From Spirochaetota bacterium (GTDB lineage: Bacteria > Spirochaetota > UBA4802 > JAFGJZ01): a DNA stretch of 5,346 bases. The stretch lies in the NCBI GenBank assembly GCA_023396615.1, contig JAEWVM010000162.1, positions 1-5,346 of the forward strand, read 5' to 3'. Position 1 is the stretch's first letter, and every line of letters begins with the position of its first letter. The position numbers and the translations under genes are program-made. The notes under the pieces are model-generated. The model was not told the DNA's origin. It did no database searches and worked only from the letters and a program-made list of their open reading frames with translations. Below, piece after piece: positions 1-5,346 of this stretch.

Positions 1-1891
1 GGGTTATTTCGGAAATATAATTCCGTACATACTTCGCCATGCGGTTAAAAGCGTGAGTCAGATCAGCGATTTCATCATTGCTTTTCGGAAGAATTTCAAC
101 ATCCCAGTGACCCTCGCTTATTCTTCCCGCTCCGCGGCTCAAGTTTCTTACTGATGACAAAATCACATAAGTTAATAATCCGAAAAGAAGAATCATCAAA
201 ACGCTTATTGCACCGACATACGCCACCATTTTTTTAAACAGATTGCGGTTTTCAGTTTCGTATGAAAGATTATCTTTACCGACTTCAAGAAGCGCGATTA
301 CTTTTCCGCTTTTTGAATATACAGGTCCCACGCCGTAAAACCATGTTCCCCACGCATCGGTGCTTTTCTCAATCTCAACACTTCCCTTTTCAGCCCTTTT
401 GTAAATTCCTTCGGGGTCATTAAGATAACTAAAAGGATGAAATGCGGTGATTCCGTCATTCAAAAACATCATCGAAGAAATATTGCCGTTTTCAATTCCG
501 TGCAGAGCAAAGTAAAACCCGTAATTCCATGAATCAGAATTATTGTTCAAAGCAGAATGAAGATCCTGCCTGATTGATTTATAGCCGTTATTCATATAAT
601 CAGAAACGGATTTTACATTTTCAATATCATCAGGATTAATTGAATGTGCCATCTGCTGAACCATATAAGCAATTTTGCTTTTCAGCAGATCTTCGTGACG
701 TGATGACATGTTACGGTATATAAAAAGCGAAGCCATTGCAATTGAAAACACAATGAGAGGAACAAATACCAGCTGTTTGACTATCAGAGAAATTTTGCGC
801 TTCATAATGTTTATATAAAAGTATATTATTGATGACAAAAAAAGTAAAACTGATATAACAAGAATTATCTGAAGTAATATCAAAGTAAATATTGCAGAAA
901 AACTTCTTGATCCGGCTTCTCTGTTATAAGCCACCTTCCCGTCAATCAAACCTATTACGCTGTTGTCACGGCACGTAAAGATTTCACCTTTTGAGCTTAT
1001 TGAAAAACGGTAATAAGGAACACCCGCAGATATATTATCAAAAGCAACGATATCTTCATGGGAGAATATATTATCCGTTTTTTCACCGTCAAAAACATAT
1101 ATCCCGGCATTTGCGATATCCGTGAAATATATTTTTTTATTGAATACGGAAATATCCCATGGAACAAATGTTTTATCCATTTCACCCGAATAAGAATAAA
1201 CGGTTTCTTTTCTGCCGGAATTTATTTTATAAATCTCGCCGCGCTTCGTCGAACAAAATAATGAAGAATTATCACCGCTGACAAAAGAAATGTATGCCGC
1301 GGCTGATTTCATTGAAAAGATTCTATTTGATGATATCTGTGAAGTTCCCGATGAATAATATTCAATGATACCTTCTTCATCAACTTCGTACCAGCGTATT
1401 GCATTGCTGTCGCCAGAGAGTTTCTGAAGCGAACCTCTTTGAACAAGATATGATTTCTTTTCGCCTGAAGAATACTCTCTTCTGAAAACCGTTTTCTGAA
1501 ATTTTCCATCCGCTGAATATTTCTGAATTTCCTCGGCTTCTGTAAAAAAACCACCTGCATCAGGAATCACATTTATAATATAAAATGATCCGTCGGACAG
1601 AGGACATAACTCTGATGCGTTATAGAATGAATTCTTTTCTTTTTTTCCTCCTTCGACGAGAAGAAGTATTTTGCCGTCCATTGATGTTTTTAATATTCTG
1701 CGCTGTGAACTGTCGATAATGTAAACGAAACCGTTACCGTCTGATGCAGAAAATAGAGGATATTCAAAAGGAAGCTCTGCGCTGAACGAATTTGAAAAAA
1801 CATCACTTCTCCATAACGCAATACCGACTGCACTTAATGTAGAAAAAATCATAATAAAAAGAATAATGATTGTTTTAGAAAATTTAGACAT
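1..1891 (-). CDS. Membrane sensor: NHL-like propeller + Cache-like domain + HAMP, output domain cut off
   Basis: The frame is open from the ATG at 1891-1889 to the left edge: 630 complete codons with no stop, so the C-terminus is missing. By hand translation, an N-terminal membrane anchor (about residues 6-25) precedes a propeller-like region with NHL-flavoured strands (YIIDSSQRR, VPWDISV, IYFTDIANAGIYVF). Two hydrophobic helices follow (about 332-356 and 366-390), then a Cache-like extracytoplasmic domain (about 390-550) ending GPVYSKSGKVIALLEVG, a fourth helix (about 554-577) and a HAMP linker (about 578-625) with the typical DEIADLTHAFNRM. HAMP linkers pass signals from a membrane sensor to a cytoplasmic output such as a kinase, PP2C/SpoIIE phosphatase, cyclase or methyl-accepting domain. 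Which one is present cannot be told here. The start is supported by AAAAGGA 8 nt upstream and a TGATG overlap with the preceding gene, which implies translational coupling. Its first 577 residues are paralogous to the upstream protein. The role as a sensor is well supported; ligand and output are unknown. Confidence 0.9.
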   Translation of the reverse strand, partial: MSKFSKTIIILFIMIFSTLSAVGIALWRSDVFSNSFSAELPFEYPLFSASDGNGFVYIIDSSQRRILKTSMDGKILLLVEGGKKEKNSFYNASELCPLSDGSFYIINVIPDAGGFFTEAEEIQKYSADGKFQKTVFRREYSSGEKKSYLVQRGSLQKLSGDSNAIRWYEVDEEGIIEYYSSGTSQISSNRIFSMKSAAAYISFVSGDNSSLFCSTKRGEIYKINSGRKETVYSYSGEMDKTFVPWDISVFNKKIYFTDIANAGIYVFDGEKTDNIFSHEDIVAFDNISAGVPYYRFSISSKGEIFTCRDNSVIGLIDGKVAYNREAGSRSFSAIFTLILLQIILVISVLLFLSSIIYFYINIMKRKISLIVKQLVFVPLIVFSIAMASLFIYRNMSSRHEDLLKSKIAYMVQQMAHSINPDDIENVKSVSDYMNNGYKSIRQDLHSALNNNSDSWNYGFYFALHGIENGNISSMMFLNDGITAFHPFSYLNDPEGIYKRAEKGSVEIEKSTDAWGTWFYGVGPVYSKSGKVIALLEVGKDNLSYETENRNLFKKMVAYVGAISVLMILLFGLLTYVILSSVRNLSRGAGRISEGHWDVEILPKSNDEIADLTHAFNRMAKYVRNYISEIT

Positions 1892-4845
1892 CAAGCACGT
1901 CCTTTTCTTTTTGTGATAGATGATTCACGGCTTGACAGCATAAAAACAATTGTCATAAATATTACGCCTCCGGCGAAAAGAGCAATACCGCTCCGTGCGC
2001 CTATTGTCAGAACATAGGCAAAAATAACGGGAGCACACATTTCGGCACCGCGGCTCGCCAGTTCCATGTAGGAAACAGATCTGTCCGAACCGATTTTTTT
2101 TACGATAGGAAGATTCATAAAATAATCATTCTGCACAGAAACGCAGAAACCTTCAACAATTCCCATAAGAACGAGTGCGGCAACTACGCCTCCAATGCTT
2201 CCTGTCGCGGCATAAATAACAAGTGACACAGCCCATCCGAATGAACCGAGAATCAGTGCATTTCTGTCGCTCATTCTCCGTTTAAAAAATCGCGTGAGAA
2301 GAGGCCCGAGATAAATGATAAAAAGACCGTTCAATATTATGAGTCTTCCCGTATCCGTTACCGAAAGTCCGTGAGATTCGCTGAATAAAGGAACATAGTA
2401 TGAAAGAAACATTCCCGCCGCATAAGTCGGAAGAACGGCAAGAATCAGATAAAACATCACTCTTCTGTTTGAAATAAATCTCAAAACTGAACGCAAAAGA
2501 TGCTCTTCCGAAGACGGGGAAGATACAATCTTCATATTCTTAAATATATTATATGAAATCAGCAATGTAATTAGAAGTATTGATACAGCAAGATAAAATG
2601 CGAATGAAAAACCGAACTGATCTGCAAAAAATGCTCCGAAAACAGCTCCCGCGTTTACTCCGGCAATACCGCCCGAATAAAAATGAGAATAAGCAACCGA
2701 ACGCTTTTCTCCGTCAGGTTCTGAATTTATAAAGCTTCTGCACGCAATGAGTATGAGACCGCTGCCTGCACCGACGATGCCGCGGGCAGTCAAAAAAATA
2801 AACATATCCGAAGTAAAACCGCAAATGAAAAGCCCTGTCATTGAAAGAGCGATGCCGATATATTTCAGATTGCGCCAATTTATCTTTTCTACAATAATTC
2901 CGCCGGCAAAAAGAAAGATCGCGAAAAATAAGGCTTCAACGCTGAAGGCAAGAGCGATAACAACATCCTGCGGCATACCTAAAAACGGCTGATATATTTC
3001 TTTCATCAAAAGAGGGATGAAAGCAAAAGACATGGATATGCCGAAAGAATACATAAAGAAAACAGGCCGCGAAAAAAAAGCATCCGAATAGTTTTTGTCT
3101 GATTTCTTCAGAAGACTTCGTTTGGCGGAAAGCTGGCCGAGGTAAGTGAACTCAATCAATAGAAGAATGAAAACAACAAGCAGAGTTACAACATCGATGA
3201 CAACTTTCTTTACAAGTATCATGTTTTCGCGGTCAAAACTGTAAAGGTCGGTTCCTACTTCAAGAATCGCAACAACCTCACCCTTTGAATTCTTTATCGG
3301 ACCAAGAGCATATATCCAGCTTCCCCATGAATCGGTATCCGTCTCGGAAATAATTTCTCCGGAATACGCTTTTCTGTATGAACTTTCCGGATCGGCAAAA
3401 TAATCAAACGGATGAAAAGTGCTGATGCCGTCATTGAGATACATGAATCCGTAAAGAGAATCGTTCATCACACGGTAGACCGCGTAATAATATCGGTCAT
3501 TCCACGGGTCTTTATTATTATTAAAAAGAGATACCAGAGAAGAACGTATCTTCCGGTAATCTTCATTCATGAATTTTTCCTGAGTATCAATTTTCGAAAT
3601 AAGATCGCCGTCAATAGCCTTGGGAATCAGTTGAACCATCTGAGAACTGCGTTCAGTAATTGTTCGGGTATAACGTTCAGAAAAATTTTTCAGAATGAAC
3701 ATAGTGACGAGAAAAGTTGAAACACCTATTGCGAAAATCAGAACAATACTTCTCGAAACCATTGAAGGAATCTTTGAATGAAAAACTTCTCTGTACAAAA
3801 ATGACAAAATATTAAGAAGTGAAATTATAAATACTATCAAAACCGCATAAAGAACAAACCGGAAAATAACTGATTTTAATGAATATCCAACAGAATCAAG
3901 CGGGTGTATTTTCTGATCTGTTACGGAATAAACATATATTGAAGATCCTGAAGAAAGAACAAGCTTATCCGCCGATTTATTTATCCTGTAAAAAACAAGA
4001 CCTTCTGAATCAATATTATTCTTTTCAAGAATAGAAGCATCTAGTATTTCCGAAACAGAATTGTTATTAACTTTGAAAATCCGGGGTTTAGCGAGATCAG
4101 AAACAAATATATTTCCGTCATCATCTGCTGAAATTGACCATGGAACTGAAAGCTCTTTGCTTTTCTGATAAGAATAAAGAACAGTAGAAATATTCTTATA
4201 TAATTTTCCGTTTTTATTTGTAAAATAAATATTTCCGCCGCGCATCGAAATATCCGCGATAAACGTCGCGGCTAGAGGATAATCAAACGATTTTTCAATA
4301 CGCGGTTTCTCGTTTTTTTCATAAATATAGTAATCAATTTTATTTTCAGAAATATCAAACCACGAAAGCTTACCTGAACTGAATTCAAGCCGCGAAAGCT
4401 GTCCTTTCTGAACCAATATCTGTTTTTTTTCAGTATGAGTTTTTGAAAAAACAACGCTGTTAAATTTACCCGACGGGTCATAACATAGAACTTCTTCTTT
4501 TTCAGTAAAAAAACCGCCGTTATCAGTTACACGGTTTAGAATATAAATAAAACCTTCATCATCAACAGCTATATCTTCAGCATAAAAAAAATGATTAGGT
4601 TCCTTCAATCCGCCCTGCACGGAAAAATGAAGAACACCGTCTTCAGAACATTTAAAAAAACGCCTCTGCGAATTATCGATTACATAAAGATTATTGAAAG
4701 AATCCGCGACAGCAACAGACGGATTTATCTGAGAGAATTCTGTTTTCAGCGGATTAAGATAAAATGAATCAATATTTCTGTAAAAAAACAGAAACGATAA
4801 TATTGAAAGAAATAGTGAAATAATGACACGGCGGGATTTGCTCAT
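1891..4845 (-). CDS. Sensor-fused MFS transporter (NHL-like propeller + Cache-like domain + 12-helix MFS permease)
   Basis: This 984-residue protein is about twice the usual MFS length (around 400-450 aa). Domains in order: N-terminal anchor (7-25); propeller-like region (about 40-310) with NHL-type blades (LYVIDNSQRRFFK, DIAVDDEGFIYIL, PWSISADDDGNIFVSD); helices at about 326-350 and 365-387; Cache-like domain (about 388-545) ending GPIKNSKGEVVAILEVG; helix 546-568; a 24-residue basic linker; MFS permease (about 592-970). MFS marks are a motif-B-like R688-GIVGAGSG in helix 4, a motif-C-like glycine-rich stretch at 724-745 followed by GFSFAF, and a degenerate motif A (GIIVEK, 649-654) with Glu in place of the usual Asp. 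Acidic residues E637 and E898 lie in or next to membrane helices. The topology is consistent: both sensor domains outside, the linker and the MFS N-terminus inside, 16 helices in all. GAGG lies 4 nt before the ATG, with a promoter just upstream. The substrate is unknown. A sensor-regulated transporter or a transceptor is inference; family membership is secure. Confidence 0.93.
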   Translation of the reverse strand: MSKSRRVIISLFLSILSFLFFYRNIDSFYLNPLKTEFSQINPSVAVADSFNNLYVIDNSQRRFFKCSEDGVLHFSVQGGLKEPNHFFYAEDIAVDDEGFIYILNRVTDNGGFFTEKEEVLCYDPSGKFNSVVFSKTHTEKKQILVQKGQLSRLEFSSGKLSWFDISENKIDYYIYEKNEKPRIEKSFDYPLAATFIADISMRGGNIYFTNKNGKLYKNISTVLYSYQKSKELSVPWSISADDDGNIFVSDLAKPRIFKVNNNSVSEILDASILEKNNIDSEGLVFYRINKSADKLVLSSGSSIYVYSVTDQKIHPLDSVGYSLKSVIFRFVLYAVLIVFIISLLNILSFLYREVFHSKIPSMVSRSIVLIFAIGVSTFLVTMFILKNFSERYTRTITERSSQMVQLIPKAIDGDLISKIDTQEKFMNEDYRKIRSSLVSLFNNNKDPWNDRYYYAVYRVMNDSLYGFMYLNDGISTFHPFDYFADPESSYRKAYSGEIISETDTDSWGSWIYALGPIKNSKGEVVAILEVGTDLYSFDRENMILVKKVVIDVVTLLVVFILLLIEFTYLGQLSAKRSLLKKSDKNYSDAFFSRPVFFMYSFGISMSFAFIPLLMKEIYQPFLGMPQDVVIALAFSVEALFFAIFLFAGGIIVEKINWRNLKYIGIALSMTGLFICGFTSDMFIFLTARGIVGAGSGLILIACRSFINSEPDGEKRSVAYSHFYSGGIAGVNAGAVFGAFFADQFGFSFAFYLAVSILLITLLISYNIFKNMKIVSSPSSEEHLLRSVLRFISNRRVMFYLILAVLPTYAAGMFLSYYVPLFSESHGLSVTDTGRLIILNGLFIIYLGPLLTRFFKRRMSDRNALILGSFGWAVSLVIYAATGSIGGVVAALVLMGIVEGFCVSVQNDYFMNLPIVKKIGSDRSVSYMELASRGAEMCAPVIFAYVLTIGARSGIALFAGGVIFMTIVFMLSSRESSITKRKGRA
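1900..1906 (-). promoter_or_regulatory. Ribosome binding site of the downstream sensor gene
   Basis: AAAAGGA lies within the last codons of the MFS-fusion gene, 8 nt before the ATG at 1891-1889. That ATG shares its A with the TGA stop of the upstream gene (TGATG). The site fixes the start of the truncated gene and indicates coupled translation. Confidence 0.75.
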
Positions 4846-4849
4846 AAAA

Positions 4850-4854
4850 CCTCA
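4850..4854 (-). promoter_or_regulatory. Ribosome binding site of the MFS-fusion gene
   Basis: TGAGG is followed by four T residues and then the ATG at 4845-4843. The spacing is on the short side, but the site sits between the predicted transcription start and the first possible ATG, and it supports this start codon. Confidence 0.65.
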
Positions 4855-4865
4855 GCTAACGAACA

Positions 4866-4894
4866 ATTATATAATGATTAACTCAAGAAATCAA
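4866..4894 (-). promoter_or_regulatory. Sigma70-type promoter of the two-gene operon
   Basis: Reading the minus strand, TTGATT (4894-4889) is separated by exactly 17 nt from a perfect TATAAT (4871-4866). The region is very AT-rich (7 G/C in the 40 bases 4861-4900). Transcription would start near 4859, giving a leader of about 15 nt that holds just the ribosome binding site. No operator was recognised. The -10 lies in a 10-bp perfect palindrome, ATTATATAAT (4866-4875), so the plus strand also carries a TATAAT. However, 17 nt before that copy the bases are AAACCT, a poor -35, so a divergent promoter is not supported. Confidence 0.75.
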
Positions 4895-4904
4895 ATAAAA
4901 TTTT

Positions 4905-5017
4905 CTTTCCGCATGGATGCGGAAAGCTAGCCCGCGAGAGGAGCTTCAGCTCCCAGCGGGACAACGCAAGGATTACCTCGGAGGTAATTGCGATAATAAT
5001 ATTGATAATATTTATCG
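4905..5017. repeat. Cluster of four adjacent inverted repeats (hairpins)
   Basis: Four dyads lie almost end to end. The first is CTTTCCGCAT / ATGCGGAAAG (4905-4914 / 4917-4926), a perfect 10-bp arm. The second is a two-part hairpin, CCCGC / GCGGG (4931-4935 / 4956-4960), enclosing GGAGCT / AGCTCC (4940-4945 / 4948-4953). The third is ATTACCT / AGGTAAT (4972-4978 / 4982-4988), extended by CGCA / TGCG (4965-4968 / 4989-4992). The fourth is an AT-rich dyad at 4991-5017 (CGATAA / TTATCG around AATATT / AATATT). The 60 bases 4921-4980 contain 37 G/C, far above the flank. No coding potential is convincing. It could be the 5' part of a structured RNA that continues to about 5201, or a dispersed palindromic (REP- or MITE-like) element. 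Confidence 0.6.
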
Positions 5018-5048
5018 AAACGGACAAGGATGGACGTTGAGAAAAAGT

Positions 5049-5201
5049 TATATAGTAATGATTTCAACAATAAATTCGCACGGAGGCGGAAACTTACGAG
5101 ACGCTTTCTTTGCGACGTCGTGTCGCATATTGAAGCGTCTCGTTTGTCGGGCTCGTTCCGACTTTCCGCGAGATGTGTCTGGAGAATACCATTACTGTAC
5201 A
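5049..5201. ncRNA. Candidate structured RNA with a compact three-way junction (strand unresolved)
   Basis: By hand folding, P1 GCGGAAA / TTTCCGC (5086-5092 / 5163-5169) encloses two hairpins. P2 is an 11-bp perfect stem (5096-5106 / 5133-5143) capped by TGCGAC / GTCGCA (5111-5116 / 5122-5127). P3 is GTCGG / CCGAC (5146-5150 / 5158-5162). Junction linkers are 3, 2 and 0 nt. Outside P1, a purine-rich internal loop (GGAG opposite GAGAT) leads to GCAC / GTGT and ATTC / GAAT pairings, then to a closing helix 5051-5060 / 5190-5199 (10 bp with one wobble on the plus strand). GC content is about 57% over 5081-5170. Wobble positions do not settle the strand: four favour plus, three favour minus. A plus transcript would end at the terminator at 5209-5247, but no plus promoter is evident. 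No match to RNase P RNA, tmRNA, 6S or SRP RNA was recognised. A palindromic mobile or dispersed element remains possible. Confidence 0.4.
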
Positions 5202-5208
5202 CTAAATC

Positions 5209-5247
5209 CATTAAAAAAGCCGGTTCAATGAACCGGCTTTTTTAATG
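5209..5247. terminator. Bidirectional Rho-independent terminator
   Basis: Perfect 18-bp arms (5209-5226 / 5230-5247) flank a 3-nt AAT loop. The GC core is GCCGGTTC / GAACCGGC, with six A on one side and six T on the other, so either transcript carries a U-run after the stem. On the minus strand it begins directly after the TAA of the right-hand gene and should end it. On the plus strand it would end any RNA made from the structured block. Confidence 0.88.
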
Positions 5248-5346
5248 TTACTCTTTGATGTTTAGCTGTGTATTGACTTTATCCAGCTGTTCCTTCATTT
5301 TCGCGTTATCGACATTGCCTTGTTTAGATATAACCATAGTATAAAT
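5248..5346 (-). CDS. C-terminal end of an unidentified gene
   Basis: The minus-strand frame is open from the right edge to a TAA at 5250-5248, giving 32 residues: IYTMVISKQGNVDNAK followed by MKEQLDKVNTQLNIKE. The frame is accepted as the end of a real gene because its stop abuts a strong terminator and because it has an amphipathic, lysine- and glutamate-rich helix flanked by a hydrophobic strand (YTMVI) and a short final strand. This strand-helix-strand pattern could be the last part of a small ACT-like or ferredoxin-like fold, but that is a guess from 32 residues. An ATG is the fourth codon, yet a free-standing 29-residue protein is less likely than a gene starting beyond the edge. The terminator separates it from the sensor operon, so it is probably a distinct transcription unit. 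Confidence 0.65.
   Translation of the reverse strand: MYTMVISKQGNVDNAKMKEQLDKVNTQLNIKE

Noticed and set aside
1058..1261. Plus-strand open frame of 67 codons
   Set aside because: It is antisense to the well-supported propeller region of the downstream sensor and has no signals of its own.
1..1891. Naming the missing output domain (for example SpoIIE-type phosphatase or histidine kinase)
   Set aside because: The window ends a few residues after the HAMP, so no catalytic motif is visible and any name would be a guess.
2747..3720. Plus-strand open frames at 2747-2992 and 3412-3720
   Set aside because: Both lie antisense to the MFS and Cache-like parts of the 984-codon gene and are shadows of it.
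4272..4481. Minus-strand open frames at 4272-4481, 1309-1560 and 997-1185
   Set aside because: They are out-of-frame readings within the two sensor genes, whose long frames and paralogous protein sequence are decisive.
4890..4926. First hairpin read as a minus-strand terminator
   Set aside because: The stem is followed by AAAATTTTATTT, so the U-run starts four bases late and is interrupted. It could be weak at best and is not called.
4905..5201. Integron attC recombination site
   Set aside because: The palindromic character suggested it, but no paired RYYYAAC / GTTRRRY core sites were found at the ends and no integrase or cassette gene is in view.
4905..5201. Known housekeeping RNA (RNase P RNA, tmRNA, 6S, SRP RNA) or a classic riboswitch
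   Set aside because: The conserved sequence blocks of RNase P and SRP RNA, a tRNA-like end with a tag-peptide frame, and the long imperfect 6S hairpin were not seen. A riboswitch is unlikely because the operon promoter lies downstream of the block.
4917..5245. Overlapping open frames of 71-104 codons on both strands in the intergenic block
   Set aside because: Three frames on two strands are open over the same palindrome-rich DNA, none has a persuasive ribosome binding site, and the predicted peptides show no domain or membrane pattern. Low stop density from GC-rich hairpins explains them.

Overview
The window reads as an AT-rich bacterial chromosome segment in which every convincing gene lies on the minus strand. 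The proteins have extracytoplasmic sensor domains anchored by transmembrane helices, NHL-like propeller repeats, a Cache-like domain, a HAMP linker and an MFS permease. This combination suits a signalling-rich Gram-negative bacterium. A spirochaete-like origin would fit, but that is an impression and not something the sequence proves.

Layout from right to left, in the direction of transcription. Positions 5248-5346 hold the last 32 codons of a gene that enters from the right edge. It ends directly against a perfect 18-bp-arm terminator (5209-5247) that should work in both directions. Next comes about 400 bases without a convincing gene (4846-5247). Most of this gap (about 4905-5201) is packed with inverted repeats, in two GC-rich islands set in AT-rich sequence. 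One part folds into a compact three-way junction closed by long-range helices. It may be an undescribed structured RNA or a dispersed palindromic element. A good sigma70-type promoter (4866-4894) sits to the left of this structured block and starts a two-gene operon after a leader of only about 15 nt.

The operon contains two paralogous membrane sensors joined by a TGATG stop/start overlap. The first (1891-4845, 984 aa) has an N-terminal membrane anchor, an NHL-like propeller, two membrane helices, a Cache-like extracytoplasmic domain and a further helix. This is followed, without a HAMP, by a complete 12-helix major facilitator permease. The second (1-1891, at least 630 aa, cut by the left edge) carries the same sensor module from end to end, but continues into a HAMP linker and then an output domain outside the window. 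The same two-part sensor is thus attached once to a transporter and once to a HAMP-type signal transducer.

The working idea is that both proteins perceive the same or related extracellular cues, one gating or tuning transport and the other signalling to the cytoplasm. Shared sensor architecture and operon structure are visible in the sequence; the coupled function is inference. No insertion sequence, tRNA, rRNA or CRISPR array was seen.
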